Position numbers and translations under genes: made by a program. Under the pieces are notes generated by a model. That model had not been told where the DNA came from, ran no database searches, and saw only the letters and a list, made by a program, of their open reading frames with translations. Source: JAUVKA01 sp964465145 (GTDB lineage: Bacteria; Bacteroidota; Bacteroidia; Bacteroidales; UBA12481). From it: a stretch of 64,000 nucleotides of DNA. The stretch is taken from contig CAYXJR010000003.1 in the NCBI GenBank assembly GCA_964465145.1, positions 1 through 64,000 on the forward strand, given 5' to 3'. Numbering within the stretch: the stretch's first letter is position 1; each line of letters begins with the position of its first letter. Of the stretch, positions 17,126-25,047 are shown piece after piece.

Positions 17126-18142
17126 ATGAACTCCCGAGAACTAGTATACCGAACTCTTGAATTTGATAAGCCGAAGGGGATACCACGGCAGATGTGGCTC
17201 CTTCCCTGGGCGGAAATGAAGTTCCCGCTGGAGACTGCTAACATCCGTGAAAGATATCCTGATGACATTATTCAGGTACCTGGTTTGTACCAAAAACCAT
17301 TACCCACAATAGGAGGCAAGTATACTAAAGGCATTTACCAGGACGAATGGGGTTGTTCATCGATCAATATGGAAGATGGACTAATGGGTATTGTGAATGA
17401 GGCGGTGGTCAAAGATTGGAGCGATCTTTCGGTTCTTCGGCCTCCGGAGGAAACATTGATGCTCGACAGGGACGCAATAAATCGATTTTGTCGATCTACG
17501 GATAAGTTTACATATGCGGGCAGCATAGTCAGACCGTTTGAGCGATTTCAGTTCATACGCACTATGGAACAATCCTTCATCGATGTATTACTTGAGGAGG
17601 ATGGATACCTGGAATTGCTGGATATCATGCACACACACTTTTGCAAGGAGGTTGAAGCCTGGGCCCAGACCGACATTGATGCAATTTTCCTCATGGACGA
17701 CTGGGGAACACAGCAAGGATTGATGGTTTCTCCGGATGTATTTAGAAAGAGGTTTAAACCTATGTATCAGGATTATGCAGCCATTGCCAGAATATATGAA
17801 AAAAAGATTTTTATGCATTCTGATGGATACATTACTGAGATTATTGAAGACCTGATCGAAGTGGGTATTGATGCCCTTAACAGTCAGGTTTTCTGCATGG
17901 ATATGGAGGAATTGAGCCGGAGATACAGGGGACGAATTACCTTCTGGGGTGAAATTGACCGGCAGGATATACTTCCAAATGGTAATAATCAACAAATCCG
18001 TGAGGCAGTTGAAAAAGTTTACCACTATCTTTATGATGGCGGAGGAGTAATCGCGCAATGCGAATTCGGCCCCGGAGCGAAGCCGGAGAATATTGCGAAA
18101 GTATTTGAGACGTGGAATAGAATTATGAATTATAAATTATGA
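17126..18142 (+). CDS. Uroporphyrinogen decarboxylase (UroD/MtaA) family protein of unknown role
   Basis: 338 residues with the UroD superfamily TIM-barrel pattern: N-terminal MNSRELVYRTLEFDKPKGIPRQ, IFLMDDWGTQQGLMVSPDVFRKRFKP near 190, MHSDGYITEIIEDLIEVGIDALNSQ near 230 and a C-terminal WGEIDRQDILPNG segment. No haem or corrinoid genes lie nearby, so haem synthesis is unlikely. Relatives recur next to sugar genes and their reaction is not known to me. The last six codons (IMNYKL) and the stop are encoded by the GAATTAT array that continues downstream, so the C-terminus has probably been altered by repeat growth. Confidence 0.75.
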   Translation: MNSRELVYRTLEFDKPKGIPRQMWLLPWAEMKFPLETANIRERYPDDIIQVPGLYQKPLPTIGGKYTKGIYQDEWGCSSINMEDGLMGIVNEAVVKDWSDLSVLRPPEETLMLDRDAINRFCRSTDKFTYAGSIVRPFERFQFIRTMEQSFIDVLLEEDGYLELLDIMHTHFCKEVEAWAQTDIDAIFLMDDWGTQQGLMVSPDVFRKRFKPMYQDYAAIARIYEKKIFMHSDGYITEIIEDLIEVGIDALNSQVFCMDMEELSRRYRGRITFWGEIDRQDILPNGNNQQIREAVEKVYHYLYDGGGVIAQCEFGPGAKPENIAKVFETWNRIMNYKL

Positions 18143-18153
18143 ATTATGAATTA
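18120..18153 (+). repeat. Heptamer array GAATTAT running into the end of the UroD-family gene
   Basis: Units GAATTAT, GAATTAT, AAATTAT, GAATTAT and GAATTA are in register. The TGA stop at 18140-18142 lies inside the array. Confidence 0.9.
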
Positions 18154-18182
18154 CTGATAACCAGGCTACTATATTGTCATCC

Positions 18183-18223
18183 GAATAACTGGATAACTGA
18201 ATAACCTGATAACCGTATAACCA
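18183..18223 (+). repeat. Octamer-like array (GAATAACT family) directly before the heparinase start
   Basis: GAATAACT, GGATAACT, GAATAACCT, GATAACC and GTATAACC follow each other with 7-9 base steps and end 3 bases before the ATG at 18227. The array occupies the place of a ribosome-binding site. Confidence 0.75.
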
Positions 18224-18226
18224 GCT

Positions 18227-20548
18227 ATGAAAAAAACACTAATCTTACTTATTTCACTTTCGATTGTTATAAGTGCCGCAGCTCAGGACGTAAAACCTGT
18301 TCCGCGTAAGCAATACCTCGAATTTGCCAGGGCCACGGCAGATTACACATGGGAACAGCATGATAACATTGTAGCAAAGTGGCGTGAAACCATTGATCCG
18401 GAAAATATCTTCGGTTATCGTTCACCTGGTGGGCTATTGGAAATGGCGGCTATCTATGCCAGCTTATATGAAATTGAGGGAAAAAGAAAATATGCAGATC
18501 GTGCCAAGGATGTGCTGTTAACCTATGGAGACTATCGATCGGAATTCAAGGTTGAAGGGTCCCGGCGGGAGGCGGATTATGAGGACGGGGTTCCTGCTCT
18601 GTCCGATTTTTTTACAACTATGAGATATTTGCGTGCATATGATATCCTCAAAAAGAAGAATTACCTGGATCAGGATGAGATTAAGCAAATTGATGATATG
18701 CTGGCCGGAAGTTTGATCTTTATTCTGCGTACGCAGGAATGGGGAGCAATGAACCGCTCGGCCCTGCGGGCAGAAACACTTGCATGGGCTCTAAGAGCAT
18801 TGCCCGATCATGAGGCCACGCCGACTTTAAGAACTCTTGAGCAGGCCCTGTTAAATGACAATTGGGGGCAGTGGGAGATAGAGGATGCTTCATTGTACAA
18901 TGCAATTTGGTTGTATGCTTTGATAGGATGTGCAGATGCCAAGGATGAAATCGATGAATTGTTCAAAACGCCGGAAATGTACTATTATGCGCATTACTTC
19001 CTTAATTTGATTTCACCTGATATGATGATTCCTGACTTTGGAGATGCACATAACTTCACTAACTGGAACCGTTGGATCGTATTTTTTGAAGCCGCTGCAA
19101 AAGCCTATAATGACCCGGAAATGAAATGGGCTGCTTCTGCAATAGCAAACCAATTCATGGATTTCAACAATGCTAAAAGTGTAGGATTGGGATATATTAT
19201 GCTTGATTGCTACCGGTTTGGAAGTGAAGATATTCAACCCCGTGCACCTAAGGTTTTGAGTGAGGAGGTTATGGAAGATATGGTAGGAAAGAAGATGGTT
19301 TTTCGCGACGGCTGGGATAAGAAGTCTACTTATATGTTACTGAATTACAGGGATGAAGGAGATGGTGGATTGCTTTTTCGCGACTATCTAAGAACCACTA
19401 TCCCTATTGAGGAGGAGAAGGTAACTCATGGCCATGCTGATGAAAACAGTATTACCCTTCTGAAATATAACGGAGCCACTCTGCTCAGTGATGGTGGTTA
19501 CCGTGATTTTCTGCCAAGCGGATATTATGGTACTTTCCGGCAGGACTACTTTCACAATCGCTTATGCGTTAGGAATGAGAAAATCTGGCTTGGCCAGCGG
19601 GCAGGTGAATACCGATATAGTCAATCAGACCACCCACCAGTAGAGGCGCAGTCAATTCTAGATTTCATGTATAATGCCGGGTCATACAGGAAAGTCAGGA
19701 CCCAGAAAATCGATTTTCTTAGTTTCCCCGATCATGATTACAGCCGTACTCGCATGATTGATGATGAAATGGGTTACGAGTGGGACAGAGTAATAGTTCA
19801 TATTAAAGACCCGGTTATGTTTGTAGTATTTGATGTATTCAAATCCCGTTCAGAACAATATTTTACATCTGCTAACCTTTGGCATACTCAAAAAATTCTC
19901 AATCAGGGAGAGCACTGGTATGATACACGTTATGATTCTATAGGCACACGTAAATTAAGTGGGGATGATAACCTCCTGATTTACTTCCCGAAAAATCTCT
20001 ATCGTTTCGAGCAAACAGAATCAGAAACGCGCAATTACCAGGAAGAAATTGCCATTGCTGAATTCTCCGGGCAGTTCTTCGAAATGGGTCAGAATATTGG
20101 TTTTGTAACTGTTTTAGTCCCTCATCCTGAGAATGAAAGTCCAGAACAATGGGTTGATGCAATAGAATATCTGGGATCAGAAAAAGAAGATGAGGGACTT
20201 TCTGTGCGGATTTCCTTGCCTGGGCGTACCATACAAACCGGAATTAAGAGTGATTTGAAAAGCGATTGGACAAGGGATTATCGCCGTCCGAAATATAGCT
20301 GGGAATCCGGAAGGATAAAATATGGTGAGATGGAAACAAATGCTGATTTTTTCTTTACCGTCCTGGAGGGCAGCAGTCTTTCATTTACAGTTGTCAACCT
20401 TACAAGGGCAACTTTTAAAAATAAATTACTATACCAGCAGCCATCTTCGTATTTTGGTCTCAATTTCGACGGTGAGCCCGACCGGCCCGGAGTGGGGAAG
20501 GCGAGGCTGTGGAGGGAAACGATAAATATAGTGACGGGTGACAAGTGA
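18227..20548 (+). CDS. Heparinase II/III-like polysaccharide lyase, secreted
   Basis: 773 residues with a Sec signal peptide (MKKTLILLISLSIVISAAAQ). Residues about 25-350 form an alpha-helical toroid rich in Trp and acidic residues (GGLLEMAAIYASLYEIEGKRKYADRAK). From about 380 the Heparinase II/III beta domain appears, with THGHADENSITLLKYNG near 404 and LLSDGGYRDF; the His residues here are candidates for the lyase base. The family cleaves uronate-containing chains by beta-elimination. It is followed by a KDPG-type aldolase, consistent with uronate use. The last residues (VTGDK, stop) are encoded by GGGTGAC repeat units. Confidence 0.8.
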   Translation: MKKTLILLISLSIVISAAAQDVKPVPRKQYLEFARATADYTWEQHDNIVAKWRETIDPENIFGYRSPGGLLEMAAIYASLYEIEGKRKYADRAKDVLLTYGDYRSEFKVEGSRREADYEDGVPALSDFFTTMRYLRAYDILKKKNYLDQDEIKQIDDMLAGSLIFILRTQEWGAMNRSALRAETLAWALRALPDHEATPTLRTLEQALLNDNWGQWEIEDASLYNAIWLYALIGCADAKDEIDELFKTPEMYYYAHYFLNLISPDMMIPDFGDAHNFTNWNRWIVFFEAAAKAYNDPEMKWAASAIANQFMDFNNAKSVGLGYIMLDCYRFGSEDIQPRAPKVLSEEVMEDMVGKKMVFRDGWDKKSTYMLLNYRDEGDGGLLFRDYLRTTIPIEEEKVTHGHADENSITLLKYNGATLLSDGGYRDFLPSGYYGTFRQDYFHNRLCVRNEKIWLGQRAGEYRYSQSDHPPVEAQSILDFMYNAGSYRKVRTQKIDFLSFPDHDYSRTRMIDDEMGYEWDRVIVHIKDPVMFVVFDVFKSRSEQYFTSANLWHTQKILNQGEHWYDTRYDSIGTRKLSGDDNLLIYFPKNLYRFEQTESETRNYQEEIAIAEFSGQFFEMGQNIGFVTVLVPHPENESPEQWVDAIEYLGSEKEDEGLSVRISLPGRTIQTGIKSDLKSDWTRDYRRPKYSWESGRIKYGEMETNADFFFTVLEGSSLSFTVVNLTRATFKNKLLYQQPSSYFGLNFDGEPDRPGVGKARLWRETINIVTGDK

Positions 20549-20570
20549 CGGGTGACGGGTGACGGGTGAC
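20531..20570 (+). repeat. Heptamer array GGGTGAC at the end of the heparinase-like gene
   Basis: GTGAC, GGGTGAC, AAGTGAC and then three GGGTGAC units are in register. The stop TGA at 20546-20548 is part of the second complete unit (AAGTGAC). Confidence 0.93.
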
Positions 20571-20571
20571 C

Positions 20572-20591
20572 CCTGCCTCCGCAGGGGCAGG
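20572..20591. repeat. GC-rich hairpin repeat
   Basis: CCTGCC and GGCAGG form a perfect 6-bp stem around an 8-base spacer (TCCGCAGG). It directly follows the GGGTGAC array and resembles the arms of the palindromic elements at 21443 and 34420, though it is not the same sequence. No T-run follows, so it is not a clear terminator. Confidence 0.55.
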
Positions 20592-20674
20592 CTCCGGTGA
20601 CAAAAAAAAATATGAAACGAGTAAAGCCGGTCAGCAAGATTTAATTTTGAATGTTTATTACCTTATTACTAATT

Positions 20675-20718
20675 ACTTATACTTATACTTAAGCCTCAAG
20701 CCTCAAGCCATAAGCCTT
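20675..20718 (+). repeat. Short tandem arrays ACTTAT and AAGCCTC
   Basis: ACTTAT occurs twice plus a partial unit at 20675-20690 (period 6). AAGCCTC, AAGCCTC, AAGCCAT and AAGCCTT follow at 20691-20718 in exact 7-bp register. Confidence 0.85.
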
Positions 20719-20747
20719 CAATCTGCAACCCGCAACTAATTAAAAGT

Positions 20748-21410
20748 ATGAATGAACTCTTAGAAATAATAAAATCATCCGGCCTGGTACCGGTTTTTAA
20801 TCATGACGATCCGGTTACTGCCAAGCGGGTGATAAGAGCATGCTATGATGCCGGTTTAAGGGTTTTTGAATGGACCAACCGTGGGGATCAGGCTATGCTA
20901 ATCTTTAGCAGGATTATTCATTATGTTAAGGATGAAATGCCAGAAATGATTGTGGGTGTAGGATCAGTTTTTAATGGAGGAACGGCACGGGACTATGTTT
21001 TACTTGGCGCTATGTTCATAGTGAGCCCGGTGCTTGATCCTGGTTTATCGGAGACGTGTAAGGAACTTGATGTTTTGTGGATCCCGGGAGCGGGAACGGC
21101 TACTGAGATTTACCAGGCCCGCAAGTGGGGTGCCAGCATAATCAAGATTTTCCCCGGTGATGCAGTTGGTGGCCCTGCATTTGTTAAGGCAATCCTGGGG
21201 CCAATGCCGGATGTTCAGCTAATGCCAACGGGAGGGGTCAGCCCAACCAGGGAAAACCTGGCCGGCTGGTTTAATGCCGGGGTTTGCTGTGTGGGGATTG
21301 GATCGAAGCTCTTTACCAGGGAGCTTGTTGAAGATGAGGATTCTACGAAGTTGATTGAAAGTATTAGAGGAGCTTTGGAGATAATAGGTGAGATAAGGAG
21401 GGGTAGTTAG
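20748..21410 (+). CDS. eda: KDPG/KHG-type aldolase (bifunctional 2-keto-3-deoxy-6-phosphogluconate aldolase family)
   Basis: 220-residue class I aldolase cleaving 2-keto-3-deoxy-sugar (phosphates) to pyruvate. The Schiff-base Lys is in GASIIKIFPGDAVGGP near residue 133, the general acid/base Glu in LRVFEWTNRG near 44, and the phosphate-site glycines in LMPTGGVSPTRENL and CCVGIGSKLF. Length matches Eda. No KDG kinase is visible here, so whether the substrate is phosphorylated is open. It closes the catabolic cluster and fits as the last step after the heparinase-like lyase and SDR. Confidence 0.9.
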   Translation: MNELLEIIKSSGLVPVFNHDDPVTAKRVIRACYDAGLRVFEWTNRGDQAMLIFSRIIHYVKDEMPEMIVGVGSVFNGGTARDYVLLGAMFIVSPVLDPGLSETCKELDVLWIPGAGTATEIYQARKWGASIIKIFPGDAVGGPAFVKAILGPMPDVQLMPTGGVSPTRENLAGWFNAGVCCVGIGSKLFTRELVEDEDSTKLIESIRGALEIIGEIRRGS

Positions 21411-21442
21411 ATGCAATCCAGACAGAATGGTGGAGCGCCACT

Positions 21443-21533
21443 AGATTCACGCTTCCGCGGGAATGACCTTTTCTTTGGCGATCCACAGTTATTAGAAAAG
21501 CCTAACGGTCATCCCCAAGCAGGCGGGGATCGG
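21443..21533 (+). repeat. Composite palindromic element, intergenic copy (modules A and B)
   Basis: Module A (AGATTCACGCTTCCGCGGGAATGAC in two arms around CTTCC) spans 21443-21467. CTTTGGC is at 21473-21479. Module B (GTCATCCCC ... GGCGGGGATCGG) spans 21508-21533. A start to B start is 65 bases, exactly as in the copy at 34420-34510. It lies in the gap between the aldolase and the small membrane protein. Confidence 0.7.
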
Positions 21534-21554
21534 ATAGCGAATAACGAATAACGA
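21531..21554 (+). repeat. Short heptamer array CGAATAA
   Basis: CGGATAG, CGAATAA, CGAATAA and CGA are in 7-bp register, abutting module B of the palindromic element and ending just before the next gene. Confidence 0.75.
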
Positions 21555-21561
21555 TGTCACT

Positions 21562-21921
21562 ATGAAAATAATAGAACCTGCTCCACCAACCGGGTCGGAT
21601 TTTTTTAATTCGATTTGGAAATCCCAGACCTGGGTCAACATTCTATACCTGTTTCTTCGTTTCCCGATGGGGATTTTCTCTTTTAGCCTGACAGTTAGTT
21701 TATTGGCCGCTTCATTGAGTATGATTTCATTTCCAGTTATTTATCGTTATCCATGGTTTGATATTAACTGGCCTGGTGATTATTTCTGGGTGATAGATAC
21801 CGTTCCAGAGACTATAGTAGTTGCATTGATTGGTGTGATTCTGTTATTCGCCAGCCTCTTTGTCCTCAATTTACTAGCCTGGGTTTATGGAAGTATTGCG
21901 AAGGTTTTGTTGGGCGCATAG
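21562..21921 (+). CDS. Small membrane protein resembling the putative sensor domain
   Basis: 119 residues with two long hydrophobic stretches, about 28-60 and 82-113, joined by a Trp/Asp-rich loop (YRYPWFDINWPGDYFW). The pattern YLFLRFPMGIFSFSLTVSLL resembles the membrane 'putative sensor' domain usually fused to histidine kinases, but here it stands alone. The start at 21562 is the first ATG after a heptamer array. No signalling partner is adjacent. Function unknown. Confidence 0.6.
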   Translation: MKIIEPAPPTGSDFFNSIWKSQTWVNILYLFLRFPMGIFSFSLTVSLLAASLSMISFPVIYRYPWFDINWPGDYFWVIDTVPETIVVALIGVILLFASLFVLNLLAWVYGSIAKVLLGA

Positions 21922-21924
21922 AAA

Positions 21925-22065
21925 AAAGGGGACAGATGTCGGATGACAGATATTAGATGTCATATGACTGAATACTGATTACTGAATTACTAAGTCACCG
22001 ATTCACCAAATAAGATGACTGTAATCATGTAATTAGGTAAAATTGCATGAATCAAATCTTTTAAT
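21925..22065. other. Intergenic region with degraded short repeats
   Basis: Between the small membrane protein and the DUF4143 gene, fragments such as CAGATGT, CGGATGA, CAGATAT and ACTGAATTACT resemble worn heptamer and octamer units. No gene or clear terminator was seen. Confidence 0.5.
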
Positions 22066-22073
22066 TACCTTTG
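22066..22073 (+). promoter_or_regulatory. Bacteroidota -7 promoter box before the DUF4143 ATPase
   Basis: TACCTTTG matches TAnnTTTG exactly and lies 19 bases before the ATG at 22092. It overlaps the possible TTG start at 22071, which argues that translation begins at 22092. No clear -33 TTTG was found. Confidence 0.55.
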
Positions 22074-22091
22074 TTATGTAAACTAGTTGAA

Positions 22092-23243
22092 ATGTTAATA
22101 CCGCGAAGGATAAAACCGGAGATCGACAAGGCCCTGGCATGTAAAGGCCCGGACAGGAGAATTGTTATAATATATGGAGCCCGCCAGGTTGGGAAAACTA
22201 CACTCATAAAGGAAGTTATCAGATCGTATAAAGGGAAGGAAGTATACTATAACTGCGATTATCCGGATGTTCAGGAAACTTTTTCTTATGGAAAATCCGG
22301 TAATTTTGCCTTTTTAGTACAGGATGTTGATTTGCTTGTACTTGATGAAGCCCAACGTATAAAAAATATCGGGATGGCTTTAAAAATCCTTCATGATGAG
22401 TTTCCGGATTTGCATATTATTGCCACTGGTTCTTCCAGCTTCGACCTGTCTAATGAAGTGAATGAACCACTGACCGGGAGGAAAATTGTATTTAAGCTTT
22501 TCCCACTGAGTTTTGCAGAGGTGACGGAGGGAATGGATATTATTGAGAAAAGGCGTATCCTGCCTAAGATGTTACGATTTGGATCTTACCCGGATGTTTT
22601 CCTGGCCGGGGAGGAAAAGGCAAGGGAGAGGTTAAATGAATTGTCGGGCAGCTATTTGTTCAAGGATGTCCTTAATTTCCAGGATTTACGCAAACCGGAA
22701 TTGTTAAACAGCCTGCTGAAACTTCTGGCATTTCAGATTGGCCATGAAGTTTCCTTTACTGAGCTTTCTAATAATCTCGGGATAGACCAAACTGTAATCC
22801 AGCGCTATCTTGGTTTACTTGAAGAGACATTTATTGTATTTCGCTTGCCAGCCCTGAAAAGAAATCTCCGAAATGAGGTTGGAAAAACCAGGAAAGTGTA
22901 TTTCTGGGATTTAGGAATCCGTAATATACTTATTCAAAACACCAATTCACTGGATTTCAGAAACGATATTGGCCAATTATGGGAGAATTTCTGTATTTGC
23001 GAGCGGCTGAAATTGTATAATAATCAAAGACTTAGTCCGCCAAATACCTATTTCTGGAGAACTTACAACCAAAAAGAAATCGACCTGGTAGAGGAAAAGG
23101 AAGGCAAATTAAGAGCCTTTGAGTTCAAATGGGCAGACAAGAAAAAAATCAAAATGCCGTCTGATTTTGACAAAGCTTATCCAAATACTGGCCTTGAAAT
23201 AATTTCACCCGGAAATTTTATTGATTTTATTTCGGAGGGATGA
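22092..23243 (+). CDS. AAA_14/DUF4143 family ATPase
   Basis: 383 residues from the ATG at 22092. Walker A is YGARQVGKTTLIKEV, Walker B is VDLLVLDEAQRI near 92, and the sensor region is IIATGSSSFDLSNE. The C-terminal half (DLRKPELLNSLLKLLAFQIGHEVSFTELSNNLGIDQTVIQRYL, then WRTYNQKEIDLVEEKEGKLRAFEFKW) is the DUF4143 module with a restriction-endonuclease-like E-x-D ... E-x-K pattern. These ATPases are common in Bacteroidota; their role is not established. A TTG seven codons upstream lies within a promoter-like box and was not chosen. Confidence 0.88.
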   Translation: MLIPRRIKPEIDKALACKGPDRRIVIIYGARQVGKTTLIKEVIRSYKGKEVYYNCDYPDVQETFSYGKSGNFAFLVQDVDLLVLDEAQRIKNIGMALKILHDEFPDLHIIATGSSSFDLSNEVNEPLTGRKIVFKLFPLSFAEVTEGMDIIEKRRILPKMLRFGSYPDVFLAGEEKARERLNELSGSYLFKDVLNFQDLRKPELLNSLLKLLAFQIGHEVSFTELSNNLGIDQTVIQRYLGLLEETFIVFRLPALKRNLRNEVGKTRKVYFWDLGIRNILIQNTNSLDFRNDIGQLWENFCICERLKLYNNQRLSPPNTYFWRTYNQKEIDLVEEKEGKLRAFEFKWADKKKIKMPSDFDKAYPNTGLEIISPGNFIDFISEG

Positions 23244-23301
23244 AATTAACCAGGATGTAAGAATTCAACCAATAACTGATAACCGATAAAATTTATAACT
23301 T

Positions 23302-23322
23302 AATCCCGAATCCCCAATCCCA
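23302..23322 (+). repeat. Short heptamer array AATCCCN
   Basis: AATCCCG, AATCCCC and AATCCCA are in register and end 4 bases before the ATG of the M1 peptidase. Worn TAACC octamer-like units precede it from about 23267. Confidence 0.7.
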
Positions 23323-23326
23323 AACA

Positions 23327-24994
23327 ATGAAAAAAACAACAATATTACTCGCCGCAATAATTGGCCTGACAACTGTGCTCCACGCACAGCGCCGCCCCGA
23401 TACCTTCACCCGCCAGGATACACTTCGCGGAAGCATCACTCCCGAAAGGGAATGGTGGGACCTGAAGTATTATCATCTGGATATTAGTGTCAATCCTTCC
23501 GACAGCTCCCTTGGAGGGCAGAACCTGATCGGGTATACAGTTCTTGAAAGTCGAAATGTGATGCAGATCGACCTGCAGCCTCCCATGGTGGTTACTTCAA
23601 TGGAGCAGGATGGTGAAAAGCTTTCTTATAAAAATGATGGAAATGTATGGTATGTGGAATTGACATCCCCGCAGGAAGTTGGTGATTATAAGGAGATCAG
23701 GGTGTTTTATGAGGGTAAGCCCCTGGTTAGCCGGCGCCCGCCCTGGAGCGGAGGGATTTCCTGGAAAAAGGACAAGAACGGGAAAGAGTTTATTGCAAGT
23801 GCCAACCAGGGTGATGGAGCCAGCCTATGGTGGCCATGCAAGGATCACATGTATGATGAGCCCGACAGCATGCTGATGAGTATCCGTGTGCCGGACCCTC
23901 TCATTGATGTTTCAAACGGACGGCTCAGGAGGATTGAAAAGCATCCTGATAATACAACAACTTATCATTGGTTTGTCTCAAATCCCATAAACAATTATGG
24001 TGTGAATATCAATATCGCCGACTATGTCCATTTTTCTGATACATTCCCGGGTGAGAAAGGGCCCCTTGACTGTGATTACTGGGTGCTGAGCTATAACCTG
24101 GAAAAGGCTAAGGAACATTTTAAGCAGGCCCACAAAATGCTGGAGGCTTTTGAATACTGGTTCGGGCCATATCCTTTCTACGAAGACAGTTATAAGCTGG
24201 TGGAGGTTCCCTATCCGGGGATGGAGCACCAGAGTTCAGTGACTTATGGAAACGGCTACCGTAATGGTTATGGTGGAAGGGATGTAAGCAGTACAGGTTA
24301 TGGGATGAAATTTGATTTCATTATCGTTCACGAATCCGGCCATGAGTGGTTTGCCAACAATATCACATACAGGGATGTGGCCGATATGTGGATTCATGAG
24401 AGTTTCATAGCCTACTCTGAAAGTCTTTTTGTGGATTATTTCTATGGAAAGGAAGCAGGGGCCGCCTATTGCAGGGGCACCAGGCTGAATATTGCAAACG
24501 ACAGGCCTATCATCGGTTTTTATGATGTGAACAGGTCAGGCTCCGGTGACATGTATTCGAAGGGGGCCAATATGCTGCACACGATAAGGCAGATCATTGA
24601 TAATGACGACAAATGGAGGTCAATTTTGCGGGGATTGAATGAGGAATTCTACCATCAGACAGTTACCACCAAGCAGATAGAAAACTATATCAGTGATAAG
24701 GCAGGGATTGATTTTCAACTGGTTTTTGATCAGTACCTGCGCGACACAAGGATACCTACTTTCGAATATGCCATCGTCGACGGCAATATGCGCTACCGCT
24801 GGGCAAACTGCGTAAGGAGATTTAATATGCCGTTGAAAATCTGGATCGATGGTGAGGCAGCCCTCCTGAATCCGTCACAGGGCTGGCAGAACCTTGATCT
24901 TGAAGCACCAATACGGAACGTGAAAGTGGATCAGGATTATTATGTTGCGGGGATTGAGCTTACGAATTTTGATTCAGTGACGGGGGACAAATGA
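23327..24994 (+). CDS. M1 family metallopeptidase, secreted
   Basis: 555 residues with a Sec signal peptide (ends near LHAQ). Residues about 40-210 form the N-terminal M1 beta-domain. The zinc site is HESGH near residue 337, followed after 18 residues by the third ligand Glu in WIHESF, a perfect HExxH-x18-E gluzincin pattern. The exopeptidase loop reads YPGMEHQSS instead of the classic GAMEN. The C-terminal helical domain is short compared with full aminopeptidase N. The final VTGDK and stop are encoded by a GTGAC-containing sequence like that ending the heparinase-like gene. Confidence 0.9.
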   Translation: MKKTTILLAAIIGLTTVLHAQRRPDTFTRQDTLRGSITPEREWWDLKYYHLDISVNPSDSSLGGQNLIGYTVLESRNVMQIDLQPPMVVTSMEQDGEKLSYKNDGNVWYVELTSPQEVGDYKEIRVFYEGKPLVSRRPPWSGGISWKKDKNGKEFIASANQGDGASLWWPCKDHMYDEPDSMLMSIRVPDPLIDVSNGRLRRIEKHPDNTTTYHWFVSNPINNYGVNINIADYVHFSDTFPGEKGPLDCDYWVLSYNLEKAKEHFKQAHKMLEAFEYWFGPYPFYEDSYKLVEVPYPGMEHQSSVTYGNGYRNGYGGRDVSSTGYGMKFDFIIVHESGHEWFANNITYRDVADMWIHESFIAYSESLFVDYFYGKEAGAAYCRGTRLNIANDRPIIGFYDVNRSGSGDMYSKGANMLHTIRQIIDNDDKWRSILRGLNEEFYHQTVTTKQIENYISDKAGIDFQLVFDQYLRDTRIPTFEYAIVDGNMRYRWANCVRRFNMPLKIWIDGEAALLNPSQGWQNLDLEAPIRNVKVDQDYYVAGIELTNFDSVTGDK

Positions 24995-25003
24995 AGAGTT
25001 AAG

Positions 25004-25043
25004 AAGGGTTACGACAGGTTATGATAGGTTACGATAGGTTATA
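25004..25043. repeat. Decamer tandem array between convergent genes
   Basis: Four 10-base units of the form A(A/T)AGGTTA(T/C)G occur in register between the convergent M1 peptidase and clpB genes. It is the only array in the window with a clear 10-bp period. Confidence 0.8.
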
Positions 25044-25047
25044 CTTC

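Noticed and set aside
20572..20591. Rho-independent terminator of the heparinase-like gene
   Set aside because: The stem is good but no T-run follows; it fits better as a palindromic repeat.
22071..22091. TTG start for the DUF4143 ATPase
   Set aside because: It overlaps an exact TAnnTTTG promoter box, and the ATG at 22092 begins the conserved family N-terminus.
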